From contig CM059562.1 of the NCBI GenBank assembly GCA_030386875.1, forward strand, positions 47,079,757 to 47,143,756: a stretch of 64,000 bases of DNA, read 5' to 3'. The position numbers and the translations under genes were made by a program. Positions 11,093 to 25,000 of this stretch are shown here, piece after piece. Source of the stretch: Morinoia aosen. Its lineage: Eukaryota; Arthropoda; Malacostraca; Amphipoda; Talitridae. Positions within the stretch are counted from its first letter, which is position 1, and each line of letters starts with the position of its first letter. The notes below the pieces were generated by a model. It searched no databases. It was given only the letters and a program-made list of their open reading frames with translations, and was not told where the DNA came from.

Positions 11093-11941
11093 GGCCCCTT
11101 TCACACAGAGCGTGAAATCACGCTGCGTGTAAAAATCCCGCAGCGGGATTTCACGTTGAATCGTTCACACGAGGCATTTTTTTACGCTTGATTCTGTCAG
11201 TTTTGCACTGCTGTTCTCCGAGAGTGCTCACGGGTGTTTGTGGACTGGGTAATAATGGCTGCTCTGAGTAAAGTAAAGAAAGCTCTCCTTTTATACTTGC
11301 TGTATAAAAGACAGCAAAGGAAGAGAAGAAGGCGGTGCTGGGTACATAAGATAGTCAGTTTAAGGCGCAAGAAGGAGAATTATCCACACTATTTGCAAAA
11401 TTAAGGGAAGATGAAGCCAAACTCTTCAATTACTTCCGTATGTCTGCCAAAAGTTTTGACGAATTGCTGTCATACGCCCAAGGCAAATTAACCCGCAACA
11501 ACACGCAGATGAGGGATGCTGTACCTGCTATTGAAAAACTGGCTTTAATATTTCGATCTTGCTAAGTAAGTAGGTTGTAATGATGGCAATATTAATAAAA
11601 AATCTTTCTTTAGTATAAAAAACTTTTACTTAGTATTCCAATCCATATAAAAGATATGTAAGAAATAAACAATAACACAACACATCCACTCTGACCTCAT
11701 CCACACATCCACTCTGACCCACTCTCTGAACCGCACTGCGAGGCGGCGTGAAAACACGCACAGTGTGCAAGGTAGCCTTGAACACCATTGAAAGCTAAAC
11801 TTTTGCGTGAAATTTCACGTTGCGTTTTTAGAAGACACACGCTCGGCATCAGGCGTGAACTTTCACGCTACGTGAAAACCTGTCGCGTGTGAATAGAAGT
11901 GTACATTATCTATGTCCGCTTAGGTTTGGCGTGAAGGGGCT
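11093..11941 (+). mobile_element. PIF/Harbinger-type element, internally deleted
   Basis: Ends are inverted: GGCCCCTTTCACAC at the left and, reversed, AGCCCCTTCACGCC at the right, with TAA on both sides (11090-11092 and 11942-11944), the usual PIF/Harbinger target duplication. Subterminal 'gtgaaatcacgc' and 'cgtgaa' words are repeated at both ends. The size is 849 bp and one transposase fragment is inside. Confidence 0.8.
11255..11565 (+). pseudogene. Harbinger transposase N-terminal fragment
   Basis: The frame from ATG 11255 gives a lysine/arginine-rich start, then WVHKIV. After a one-base shift near 11395 the next frame gives LFAKLREDEAKLFNYFRMS and FDELLSYAQ. The W-V-H, F-N-Y-F-R-M-S and F-D-E-L-L words are typical of the region before the DDE domain. 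The frame ends at TAA 11563-11565; the catalytic domain is missing. Confidence 0.75.
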
Positions 11942-11944
11942 TAA

Positions 11945-13138
11945 CTGTACGCATGCAAAAGGGCCGATCACCTTCCTAATGATTTTAATTCAAGTCATGA
12001 GATAGGCATTTTCATTGCTCAGACGAGAAGTTCATGGTAAATCCAGGCATGAACAAACAGAAAGATCGTGTAGTTAGTTTCGGCCAGGACGTCTCACAGG
12101 TCTGCTCCATGTCTGCGATCAAGATCAGATTACGATTTAGTCCAAGCCTATCTATTGTATCTGCAACCTAACTCTCAGTCTTCGGGACGATGCTCAGCGT
12201 CGTGGCATTGAATGACAAGATACTATCTGTGTAATTCGGATTCGACTACAGGTTAACCGTCTTAGAATACAGTGGTATATTGGATACGAATGTCCTAAAA
12301 GTCCTGCTTTGAGCATGCACAAAAAGACCAAGAATGCAGATCCCACCTTTAAGCAGAATAGTGTGCCAGCACATAAAGCTTGTTTGGGCCAAACTTAAAT
12401 TCCGAAAGAAGCAAGTTTGATTGCTATTTTCGGCCGACCAGAACCCTCTGGATTACCCATGTCAACAACAAAGCTCGTCAAGTTCGCCATAGCAATGTCG
12501 GCACGCTATAGCCCTTCATTAGCAATGAACTGCTGTGCATGAGAAGAAAAGATTAGGCACGTCTATAAAGCGTGTGAGGCCATCAGACGACACTTGAACC
12601 GCGTTCTCACAAAGGGAGAATAATAATAGTATGGTAAAAAGCACATTATTTATACGATTACGCCCAAAACTTAGTAGTTTCGAACATTGCACGCCAAATG
12701 ACTACAGTACCAGGAGTTTTGCAAAGCCTGGCAAAATATATCTTTTATTTCTAATATGATTCAAGTATTTGCCCTCCTCACTGCCACAAGTATAGCATTG
12801 TCACGAAAACTTACCACAAAAGCTTGCCGAACTTCCCCATATTTTCTGCACTGATGCAATTTTTTAGATTCAATTAATTAGGAAATGCTTTTACCTGAAA
12901 CAGAAAAAATCGTACACAATTATTTGAAACGTGCACACGAACATTACAACAAAGATGGTTTTGTTCAGCAGACTATTTTCAACATATTTCTGTATCCATT
13001 TCTTCCACTTAATACAAAGCGAGCTTCAAGCAAACCGTATCAAAACGGAATGAGCTGGAGAGAGCTAATCCATCATTGAACTACCCCTGATATGGTGGGC
13101 CCAGTTTAAGGAAGCCTTTTCAGAAAATATAAATTAGA
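11945..13138. other. Intergenic, no gene seen
   Basis: No recognisable gene, RNA or repeat end. Mixed composition with one 64-codon open frame near 12885 that shows no known motif. Confidence 0.4.
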
Positions 13139-13500
13139 TAAAATGTTAAGTCAGTTTGAGCCTCCCAAACCAGAAGAAATGTGTGCCCAAGTAAGGAAAG
13201 AGCGAGGTATAATTCAGTATGAAATTAAAGAAACAGAGAAGCTATGTACAAGTGGGTTCCTAATCCAGAATCCTTGCGTATAAAAAGGGTAAGATTGAAG
13301 GAAGTTTATGATACAAGAATAAGGATGAAGGAAGAAGAACTCGGTAAAAGGTGCTGGAAAATGAACAACAATGAAGCAAAAAATAGTTCGGAACAAAAAA
13401 ACAGCCCTCTTCTATTCCGGCAGAAGGAAGAGCTGCCTAACACCTCACCTCGAAATCTCACATATTCCCCTCAGTTACAATCCCGTTAAAAGGGAGCTAT
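13139..13500 (-). repeat. Old, diverged copy of SINE-like family A
   Basis: Words in the family order are still visible: 'tttgagcctccc', 'gatacaagaa', 'ggtgctggaaaatgaacaacaatgaa', 'ttctattccggcagaagga', then a changed end. Divergence is much higher than in the 8 kb copies. Confidence 0.45.
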
Positions 13501-14125
13501 CAATGAGGCACAAATTTTGCCCGAGAAATTATTTCAAATAAATTTTGTCACGACGATGCTGAGCAGTTCACACATATATCACTTCTTGAAAGACATTCCC
13601 ACCCACCGTAATGTTTTATCGTTGTTCACGGTTATGCCCGAAATTATTCGGGCACCTGAATTATTCATGAATATATTATATTAAAGCCTTCCATAGGCAA
13701 TTTTTTCATAATGCTTTTACTAAAAGTTTTCAGCGTGTTCTAAGAAACGTAAATTCTAAGTGTTTGAAAAAAGTATATTTTAAACAAATTATGGACAAAA
13801 TAGCATTTATACCCCGTGCATTATTATTCGTACCCATTTATCTTTGTGGAACAAGCAAATTTAATAATGCTTTCGTAGCAGCCAGTGAATTTAACTAAAC
13901 AATGGTGATATTCCAGTTTTTTCGGGAGAACTCTACTACGCCAAGGTAAGGTTAGTTTTAATGAAATAACTCACTCTAACTTGAGCAACAGTCAAGACCA
14001 TATGGTGAAGAAAAGGAGTTCAGCATCGAACCAAGTGGGAAAAGCATGGATGCTCACATGAATGGGACTTGCTAGAAATACATTTTAAAGCAATTTGATG
14101 TCCTAGCACCATGAGTTCGAAGTAT

Positions 14126-14485
14126 TAGATTAGATTAGAGGTTAGTTTAAGCCTCCCTAACCGCTACAAAAAAGAGCGTGTCGAAGAGAGGAAGGAGGAA
14201 GGCACCATTAAGTATGGATATTAGGGAATGCGGAATCTATGCAGAAGGGGCATAGAAACAGAAAGTTGGGAAAGAAGTTCATGAAACAAGATAAAAGTTT
14301 AAGAAGAAAGTAGTAGGTGCTGAAAAACAGGACAGCAGTGAACCGAAAAAGGTGGTCCTTTACATAGCAAAAAAATATTTTATTTCAACAAAAAGAAGAT
14401 CTACATATCAGCTCGGGCCCTCACATCTTCCCCCTGGGAGCGCTAATTCCCATAGACACAATAATTGTATCCCCCTGAGGGGGTT
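14126..14485 (-). repeat. SINE-like repeat (family A), complete copy
   Basis: It starts after a 'gattagattag' tail with 'agcctccctaaccgc', continues through 'aaaacaggacagcagtgaacc' and 'gagcgctaattcccatag' and ends with CCCCCTGAGGGG. Confidence 0.75.
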
Positions 14486-14629
14486 CGAAGTATTATACAG
14501 AAGCACACACATTTAGCACACAAAAAGCGAAGTTTCATGCCGAGAAACACTGTTCCAACCGTGCAATATCGTGGCGTAAGTCCTACATTTTGGAGTAGTT
14601 TCTCAGCCACAAGAATTGATAGGCTTATG

Positions 14630-14712
14630 AGAGTTTATAAGTTAATTTTAGCCTCCTTTACCAGAACAAAGGTGTTGCAAAGAGAGGAAAGATGAAAACC
14701 CCATTCATTTAA
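14630..14712 (-). repeat. SINE-like family A fragment
   Basis: Only the tail half is present ('ttttagcctcctttacca', 'gaggaaagatgaaaacc'). Confidence 0.5.
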
Positions 14713-15680
14713 AGGGCCTTTTAGACGTGATACATTTCCGCTGTGTGTGTTGCGTGACAATTTGCATTAGGCGACTCGCTTGCATGTATAAGCCACGTTT
14801 TTCCTGCGATTTTGCTTTAAGTTAGTTGCTATCGCAGCGAAATTTGTATACAGACTGTGCTTCCTTACTGGCGCCGTTGCGCAGGAGAGATGACACGCAT
14901 TCAACATAACGAGAAATGAAAAGGTTGATTTTTGACTAGTATGGAACACTTCATATAGTTTAGAGGCCACATGGTTTACACATCATCTGGTGCATGAGGG
15001 GCTCTGGAGGCAAGGGACGCTACCCCCTTTTAGTCTGAGGGCACCTGAGCAGCAGCTGGTCAGCGCTCACAGCAGTGACAAGCATAAGAAAGCTCAGCAT
15101 AAGAAAGCTCAGCATATGACCTCTCAAGATAGCAGTTACCTGTGTGTGGTAAGGTAACGTAAGGTCAGAAGCGACCCAAAATTTGAAATGAAGAAAATAT
15201 TCCTTTGGTTAGTGTTTGCTCAAGTGAAGACTGAATCAAGCATTATTGAAATTTGTAGCCTGGATGTAAAGAAATTTTGCTCACGGCCAAAAGCTGTTTA
15301 AAGAAACAGTAACTCCTGTACCACAAGAAGCGAATTTCCAGCTTCAAACGCACTTAAAACAGGCAACTAAACCGTAGTTCAAAATGTTTATCACATACTG
15401 GCGAGGGCTAGCATTACTTTGTCATGCAGATCACAGCGCTGAGCAGGTGCACACCAGACTACCATGGCCACTAATATGAACTACCCGAAGATATTCCCAG
15501 TAGCCTCTTAGTCAGATAACGATCATCAACACCAAATATTTGACACCCCCATAACACAAGATGTTCAGTAAACGTGTCTGCCACCTTTCTCATCAATCGA
15601 TATTAACCAAGTGGCTGAGATGATGAAGTCTACTTGCTGATTCCCGCATGTAAAAGTGAAACACTATTAATCCACGGCCA
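14713..15680. other. Intergenic between UTP14 and the repeats, no gene seen
   Basis: No coding region is supported. A duplicated 'cataagaaagctcag' word lies at 15083-15113. Confidence 0.4.
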
Positions 15681-15686
15681 TTTATT
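15681..15686 (-). promoter_or_regulatory. UTP14: Polyadenylation signal AATAAA of UTP14
   Basis: Minus-strand AATAAA, 59 bases after the UTP14 stop codon. It is the first such hexamer downstream of the stop. Confidence 0.6.
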
Positions 15687-15745
15687 ATATACGTAATTTG
15701 CATACACATGAGTGACCATAAACTTTCATTAGAAAGAAAGGCATG

Positions 15746-16072
15746 TTATTTAGCAACAGAATTTCTGCTAAATCTCTTGGTAGATTTGTTGAACGTCACC
15801 AACGGCCGGACTTTTTTGTTGGGATGTTTTTTGTCAGTGGAATCATCCTCGGATAATTTCTGCATTTTCCTCTTGACAGCTCGCTTGATCTGCGGCTGGT
15901 TGTAGAGCTGAGTCTGGTCGAGGGGCTTGATGACGTGCCCCGCCTTCCGTACGACGCGCGGGGCGATGAGCTTCTGGTGCACGGTCTCGGGGATAAAGGT
16001 GCGGCTCAGCGGGAACCTGATGCTCGCCTCCCAGTCCGCCACGCTCTTGAATGGGTAAGGCAGCTCCTTCAC
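15746..16072 (-). CDS. UTP14: UTP14 exon 11 (C-terminus)
   Basis: Acceptor TATTGACAG, then GTG as valine (not a start). It encodes KELPYPFKSVADWEASIR, IPETVHQKLIAP, AGHVIKPLD and a basic tail, ending at TAA 15746-15748. Confidence 0.95.
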   Translation of the reverse strand: MKELPYPFKSVADWEASIRFPLSRTFIPETVHQKLIAPRVVRKAGHVIKPLDQTQLYNQPQIKRAVKRKMQKLSEDDSTDKKHPNKKVRPLVTFNKSTKRFSRNSVAK

Positions 16073-19000
16073 CTGTCAATACGAGGGCACATTAGTCAAT
16101 GAAATACGCCTCTCTAATTGATGCAACGGACGTGCACAGGCGCGCAGCTCATTAACACGTTAACTGCGATGGGTTCAACTGAAGTTCAACATTGAATTCA
16201 AATTTCAAGTCAATTGAAGTAAGCCATTTTAAAAATGGCAAACATTAAATGGATCATGACAGCATTTAGCTTTCATTAAGTATTTATAAAAACTGAGCGA
16301 GTGACTGCAGGTTGGTCACCAGCATTATGAACATCCCCTTAGCGACCACCAGTGGGTTCCTTCGCAGGAAATTTGTAAGGCAATGGACCAACGCATCCCC
16401 AAATTACGGAAGCATCTCAATTAAGCTAAAATGTTTCATGATGACTAGTGATAATCTATGGACCTATAAATTGTAATAATATTCAATGAGGTGTAGTGGC
16501 TTACAAAATATTTTGCACTTGTCTCAGTAGACAATGAAATGTAAGCGTATTGGTCGCCGAACAAAAATCCAGTAGTTGAGAGTGAATTGAGATTGTCCAT
16601 AATATCCAAGGAAGAACAGTACAACGCTCTTCCAAAGAAGGCATCATATAACCAACTGGTTTGAATACACGCAATAAATTTCGTCACATCAAATGATCGT
16701 TCTGGCAATGATTTTTACAGCCGCTCAAATTGAAACTCGAAGAGAACCCACCATACGCTCGCGAATACCGGCATGGAGATCAGCTTTTTCGTTGTAGATG
16801 AAGTTGCCTCGCTTCATCGCAGGCCTCTTGGGGGCTTTGATTCTGGTGATACACAAAAAAAACGAAAGCATAGTTTTAGGGAAAGATGCGGGTGTATTTA
16901 TGATTGGTCAACATTCAAAATAGAGAACTCGCTGAACCCTATTAGTCTTTGCAGTAAAAGAAAACATATGAGGAGGTTAAATAACATCATACCTACATTC
17001 AAGTCAAATAGGTACATCGTGCAACAGCATATGTGAGGCAAAAGCGGTTACAATGCAATGATTACCAGTCATATAAACTATAAATAAATTACCCCAATGG
17101 GAAAGCATATGGTGAGATAGGCCTGAACGGTAGTAGCAAATGCAGAAAGAACACCACAGTGGCACCGCGGTAGTTTCTTTCAGCAGCTGTCGTGATTGGC
17201 GTGAAAATTGGAAGTTCCAACCCATTCACTGATCAAGATAGGAAATTTGGCCACCACTGAGCACATTCCTGCCGGCTGTCAGTCGGCCAACTATCTGAGC
17301 TACGCAACCCGACCTCGTCTGCACGCCCTCCAGCCACTTGTAGAGGCCAACAACTGGTCCGTCCTCACTCATTACCAACTCTCAATCTCTTTTTCAGAAA
17401 GTATGAAATTTAGCACTCCGCATTTTACTCACGGTTATTTACTTTTCATTTATACCTGGATTTATGAGATCCAGATTTTTTTTCTAGTGGAATATAAAAG
17501 TCATTAAAATAACTCAATTAAAGGCACCAAACTGCTCGTGGCTTCCCTTAAGATATTTGAATAACAGGTATATCGGTCATTAGCCATTTATTCAATATAT
17601 TTAGAGAAATAGAGCCAGAACCAAGAGACGTTGATTGACATAACAATTTTTGATGCGTTTTTTAGCACATCACATTTCCATTATTTTTTTGCAGCATTAA
17701 CAATGGCCTAGTCATCTTTCTGAATTGTGTTCATCAGTGCTGAGTAATAGAATTAATTTACTGTATCTTTTATTTGTATCAGTGAATCGTAAATTTGAAC
17801 CTTTACCAAACTGAAATGAATAAAAAAAGGACCCACCTACAAGCAATGTAAAACAACCTCGCCAAGGACGCATCCCAAAGATACTTCAAAGTTCAAACTA
17901 CAGTAAACACAGAGCAACACCATACGAAAATACCCTAGCTCCTCGTGCTACTTCAGTGAGATAAAGCAAGCACGCAAACAAGTGAATGGAAGACTCAAAT
18001 TAAGGATTCAAGTTAGATACTTATTTGAGGTCATTTTCCACCTGAGTCTACAGCCAACAATGGAAATGTGGACCTTCTTAGTAGAGTGAAGCAATACGTA
18101 AATATCCACCTTTGTCTGTTTGCTCTGTTAGTCAAATTTTGTGAGACCAATTCAAAACATTCAAAGTGCGACCCACAAATCCTCTCTTACTCGCTGATGA
18201 ACGGTCGCGTGTTGACGTAATAGAGGACACCGGCAAACACAAGTGAGCAGAAGCGTACGTAAGACCGCATTTATAAGGTATCATGAGCCACACCCATGAC
18301 TTCAGCATTCATTAAATACTTGTCAGGCAATTTCTAAGGAGAAATATCTTCTATTATAGAGCTATTCAACAATGCTATTAGATTTCCTCCACATTGAAAA
18401 TACATCATGGTGCCAAAATAGATTCATTCCCACGAGTTCAGGTCAAATGACACAATCGACCAGCAGTTCCAAATCCCCATCGTCTCCAAGTTTCACTAAC
18501 AGCTGCTCACCACGACGCGCTATCACAACACTAAGTCCTTTTTTTGCAAAAAATCACATCTCCATTTTGTACCTAGTTACTATCATTCAACGAAATGCTG
18601 TGCCTAACAGCCACAACTTGTGTTAACTTTTGGGCGAAATATTGAACAACAAATACCACTCCTATGCAAGATCCTAAATTTACGCCCCCGTATTAATACA
18701 AGTAACAGTTACGTCGACTCAGGGCAGCGTGAGTTCTTAGAAATATTTACACTGCCAACTGTATCGCTGTGACGACCATCATTAATTGCTTGGAAATTTG
18801 CCCTTTTACTATGTAATGAGGCAGGCAAGCAAACTGTGTAGGCCTCCCCAGACCACGTCAATGAGCTGATCAGCCACCGAACGTTATGCAGGCAATCGCT
18901 TAAGTAAACAACAGATGGTTAATGATCACCAGTGAGAAGTGAAATTCTTAGCAAAATCTAACACCTCACCAAAGCTCAATTAAATGATCTATTTTTTTTA

Positions 19001-22000
19001 TCAATCCCATTGATTTTGTGCATCAGATGATTGAGACGGATTTCAAGTTGAACCATTTCAGCATCCCCATCTTTACCCCTCTCTGAAAAAATCACATCAC
19101 ACTAAAAAAGAACGCACTACGCAAATAAAAATTGCACCGAAGGTAAAAATTGCACTGAAGGTACAGTGTAGTTACCAGGTTGGGAAGCTTGCTCATCTGA
19201 CAAATGCTGGAACTGAAGACCTGGCGACACTAATTACATTCATGTGAAGCCTTCAAAATTATGAGCAGCAACACTTACGTGAACTTTTCCATTTTCTTTT
19301 TGGATATCAAGCAGTCAGGAGAGGCCCATTCACCCCAGCCAGGCAGGGCGTAGCACTCATCTTTGGGCTGAGCTTCCTCCTCGGCAGCTGCCTTCTGCTT
19401 GCTGTGCACAGCAACGGACAAAATCGGTGAACACGAGATTACACACCGAGAAATAATTTTCCTAACTTTGCACTGAGAACTATCAAACCAAAACAATACT
19501 ACAATAAATACCTTGGATATTTCACAACGCTGAGGTGTAGTAGTAACAGGTGTGGAGGTGAGTAGGGTCTAATTTGGACACCCCAACACCAGCACCACTC
19601 ACTTGAACTCCTCCAAGGCGTTGTCGTCCTCATCAAAGAGCTCGCCGTGGCCGTCAGCATCGCCATCACTGTCGTCGTCATTAAACAAGTCTGAAACTCG
19701 CGACTTCGTACCAGATAACACTTTCGTTTCCAGCTGTGGAAAGAAAGGGGGGAAAATGAATAATTTTCAACGTGAAATTCTACACACCTCAGCTAAAATG
19801 AAAGCGCGGGAAACACTATCAATATTATTATAAGGCCTTTAAAACTTTGTCATATCAAATGCAATCTCAAGAGAGTGACGAGCAGGGACCATTCAATGTG
19901 AAATGTAGAAAACTAAGGTACAAGGTGGGTTTTCACACAGGTAATCTTATGCATTGAAACAGCAAGTTAGGAATGAAGAGAAAAATGAAAGAAAAAACAC
20001 AAAAAAACAGCAGTCAAGACATGAGCACCGAAAGAAGCAAAGTGAGCACGAAAGATGAAAGTCCTGAAGACATAAAGGTAATCGAGCAGCATTCCAGAGA
20101 GCGCCAGTCCCTACAGCACTATAGCATACAACAGAACACTCTATCCTAATTAAACTTATTCCCCTATGCCCATGGAGGGATCGAATTATGAAATAAAGTG
20201 GGCATTGACACCTCGTAAAAAGTCAATAAAATTACAAGAATTTCCACAGATCAGAGCTTTTAGCTTTGAAATGCTAGATGTACAAAAAATGCACAAAAAC
20301 AAGGATGCATGCAAAACGAGATCTCCACCTGTACTTCAAGTCTGCGTCACGAGAATGAGGAAGTAACACTGATGAAGAGATTGTACTATTCGCAGCATCA
20401 CTTTGATCGCAACACAAAGCAAAGTATTGACTAACATAGACATCCTCACTCAAAATTAGACAGCCAATAGCCTCAACTGCTAATTTTCTCAGAAAAAGGC
20501 CGTGTAGGCAATACGAGCTCAGAGCTCACACACGCGCCATAAAAATTTGGGTATCAATACAGAGAAGTTCACTGACCGTTTTTATTTGAGTCGCATCCAC
20601 TTCAGGCAGCTCCTTGAGGCCCGCGTGCCGGCCTGCGTCCGCCGCCGCAGTCGCAGCCACAACTTCAGGAGCCGAGGTCTTGTCAGGGCCTAAATTCTCG
20701 AAATCCTCCAATGTCTGAAGTCGACGTACGCCTTCATTCATTGGCGTGTCTGGGTTGTCCGAGTCAAATGTGAACTCGAATTTACTGATAGTCGGCTTTT
20801 GACGCTCTGGTGATTCAGCATTTGAAGACTTGCCTTTCTTTTTCTTCTTTTTCTCCAGAGCTGAAACTTCTTTCTGGATAATTTTTTCTGCCTGTTCAAT
20901 AGTTTGGTCTTCAATGCCTTTTTTTGAAGAGTTCTTTTTCTCTCTTATTTTTTCGAGGCATTCTTTCGCTTCTTCCTCTTTTTGTTTGTTGTACTCACCC
21001 CAGAATTTTTTCATTTTAATGTAGCTTTGTTCAGCCACGCCTGGAGCAGGAGTTGCATTTTTCTGTTAAATACAAGAAAGAAAGTCACATCACACGGTAT
21101 GAGGAGAGTAGAAAACTGCCCATTTCTGGGAACAATGTACAAACCTTTATATTGGTTGGTGACATGCTATGAACGTAAACTACCTGACACAAAATACGTA
21201 AACTCAAGTTACGTTGACTGGCAATGACAGCAACGTATAGCAAGCTTTGCTCACGGAAGACGGCTCAAGGACCGTCAAGTGACGCAATAATGCATTAATG
21301 GAAACAAAACGGTTAAACCTCTCCACAAATGGAAGAAGGAATAACGCATCCCACGCTAAGACTAGTACTCACCACAATAGTTTGATCAATTGGCCAGTAC
21401 AATTTTACAGCCTAGTAAATGTTGCACCGAATTTTGTAGCTCGGCATACATGCGCTTGCTGAAGCAAACCTCGGTCTGCACTTTTTAACACATGGTGACG
21501 TCAGTGAAACAACACCAACTCCCACGTGATTTTGGTCTCCAGTAGCTAATTGCTGTGGCCTTAAACAATTCAAACTCCTCATTTTTAACTTGTAATCAAA
21601 TCCTACAAAATAAGTGAATATCAGGAGGTGGGATTAAATTTTCCTTACAGCTAAACTCACTCTGAACGATGAACTGCAAAAGTTGAGAATAAACCAATTA
21701 TAAAGACCAAAGTAAGAGTGGACGATTGTAAGAGAAAAACTATAACGGATGTTTGTAAAGACAAAATTTAGAGTGGACACCTGCAAAAACTAAAGAAATT
21801 GAATTTAGAGTTGACAATTGTAAAAACAAAAACGACTGAAAGGGCAAAAATTGTAATACACGAATCGAAAAGCACAAATCAAATTGAACGACTGGAGGGG
21901 CAAAAACTAGAATGAGCAGCTGTATAACCCTGGCAAAAAACAATCTTTAACACGTTAAGCGCAGCATGACCCACCGGTGGTCATTTAGGTGATTTTCACA

Positions 22001-25000
22001 ATGCTGCTGGCCGACCAGTAGTCACAGACTCAATTTTATAAATACTAAATGGAAGCTAAATAAAGGCATGATCAAGTCAATGTTTGCTATTTCTGAAATT
22101 TCTTACTACAATTGACTCTAAATTTGAGCTGGATATTGAACTTCAATTTAACCCGCCGCACTTAACGTGTTAAAAGAAAAAAGCAGAAAGAACAACGCAA
22201 GTTGGCTTTGTGTGTTACACCTCGGCTTGTCATGAACTTCTAGCTCAACAACACTCCAGTGAATAATCGAGTTTTCAACCGTTTTCCATTGATATAATAA
22301 GAAACTTTACTTTAAAACCAGCCATTTCTATCATAAGCCAAAATTCAAAAGATGGTGAGAAAGAAAATGGACCTCATGCGTTGAGTGCACTGGAGCAAAG
22401 TCGAGCAGAACAGTAGCAGAATATACTACAATAAGCATCAAAGGGACAAGGTTTAGGAGTGCAATAATGTTTGAAGAAAAACCTTGGTCTCCTAATGGTA
22501 GACGACAATTGTAAATCGAGATGGTCTTGCAAGACACGGTCCACAAGAGGTGAAGTGGATAAAGCTTCGTTTGTCTTTCAGAGGCAGAAACTTTCATGAA
22601 GAGAGATGACACAATAAGTAGGGCATAATCAAGTATGTCTGAATAGCATAAAAAGGCCATGTTGAGGCTGCAGTTTTTGTTGCTATAGCACAACCTTCAC
22701 GTGAGTTCCTTATACACAAATACGAAATTATCCGCTAGAAAAAGCCTAACAATCGGGTTACGTTGACTGACCGCGACAGCCTCAGTGGGGTCGTCGTGGT
22801 CCGACTCCTCACTGGGAGCGTCAGAGCTGCCACCCTCGTCTTCCTGCTGCTGCAGCTCGAGCTGCTGCTGCTGCAGCTTCTGCACAAGCTCTGTGTGCAG
22901 TCGCGCGTTCTCTTGCAGCTTGGCCAGCGCCTGCAACAAGTCAAATCATAGAACTACAATTCATATACTTATCAATGTCGGATGGGAAGCCTAAAACAGC
23001 TAAGTTGAAAAGAAGCAACAACATGTGAACACCATCCTACAACAACTAAGTTGTAAAATAAGCTAATGATTAATGTATCCCAAAGTGATATTACTTGAAA
23101 TTGATAAAAATCAACATCACATTCGTAACAAAACCATTAGGCACAGATCTCAATACATTAATTTTTTTTAATATGCTCCTTATATTCTAGGCTGGTTACT
23201 CAGCAACCAAATTAGCGGTAAAATGATACTAGCCTGTAAACGAGTAAAAAAATTACTCGTCAATTATTTTGAGTCTTAAAAGACCATTCAAAACATAAGT
23301 TTCAAAATGACATTTCCATTATTTGAGCATTATTTCTAATTAAATAATAAGGCTATGTAACAGTGTTGATATTCAAAACACTGCTTTCATCGTATCAAAG
23401 CAAAATACAGTTAAAACACAAGCTAACAGACTAAATCTTAAGCTAGTTAATATTACATTAGTTTACAGCTGCCTAGCCACAACTAAGGTGATCTCGAGAG
23501 AGCAAAGAGAAGAGACTATACCTGTATATTCTATGGACTGCAGAAAACGGGCCCTCAATGTACAAGGTGTATAAGAAAAGATGAAGAGATAGTGAACATG
23601 CATGAAACTGAAAGCGCAGTGGGCACGAATGACAGATGTCTCAAAGAGCTGTTATATTCCTGAGGTAACCTAACAGTATATCCCTTGAGGGTTACAGTTC
23701 CCACAGCACGTAATTGATTAACCTAACTAACCTAAACCTACTCTTTGCCTCACAGTTCATCTTGAAATCCTTCACAGAAATTTTCTAAACTTGAACGCAT
23801 GTCTGCGTGTCTACAGTGACATAACTTTTAAGGAAATTCCCATAATCAGCAGTGCCCAGCGCATACCACATTTGGATACAATTTAGTTCTGTTGGAGCTA
23901 AGCCCTTCTCATCCTAGCCAACTAAAGAAACCCTCGGACAGGCACTGGACATAATAAAAAACCTCCCCAAAGAATAAGCATGGAACTCCTATTAGTGCAA
24001 CTTCAACCTTAGTAAAGCTGTACTCTAAACACGATAAAATGCCAGCGATTCGTTTCACTTTTCACCTTTCTTTTCTGCATGTGAGCCAAAAATTGTTCAA
24101 GGACAACTTTTTACTACATTTCTGAATTAACTCGACTCTATTTCTCCACAGAACTATAAATTTGTTTCATAGGCGTCCACTTGTAACTTATGTGCCAAAA
24201 ATTTGAAAATATTTGAAGAATGACACAACTTAATGAACTCAACACTCCAACAAGAAGGTTAGAACAGAAAAGCCTACCTCCTTGTCAGTGTTGGCCCTGC
24301 GCTGTAGCTGTGCCGCCCACTTGCTCTTCTTGTGCTTCAGACTCATCCTCTCCTCTATTCTGATCTCCTCAAGCTCCTGCAGCTTCTCGAGTGCCTTGCT
24401 CGGATCTGACTTCTTCAGATTCTCAAGCTCTGCTGCCTGCTTCTTCAGCCGGTCTTTCTTCAGCTCTCGGTGGTACCTGGAAAGTGGACACTAGAAACTT
24501 ACATGCTGAACAGGATTAGAATAATTAAATTCGAGCCTCCCTAACTGTGACGAAGGTGTTCTAAATAGAAAAAGAACAAAGGCACAATTCACTAAGGATT
24601 TAACAGAATGGGTAATTTTATACACAAGGTGCATTTGCACACAAGCCCATGGAAATGGTGAAAGTTTAACAAACGAGATAAAAATTTAAGAAAAAAGAGA
24701 TAGGTGCTGTAAAACAGGACAGCAGTGAACTGAAAAAGAGGATCCAACACAAAAAAAAAAACATATTCTATTTCAAGAAGAGAGCCACCCTAACCTTCAG
24801 TTCGAGACCTTGCCTCTTCTCCTGAGACCACAAGTTCTCAGAGATCCAATAGCTACATGTCACTCAGCGAGTAAAAATGCACACAACGTGGCCCAACGAG
24901 CACATGCTAAACTTGTTCCTTAAACATATGCAAGCAGCACATCTCTGCAGCAATGGTGTGTTGGTGTGTAAGCACCATAGCTAATAGAACCATTCCAACA

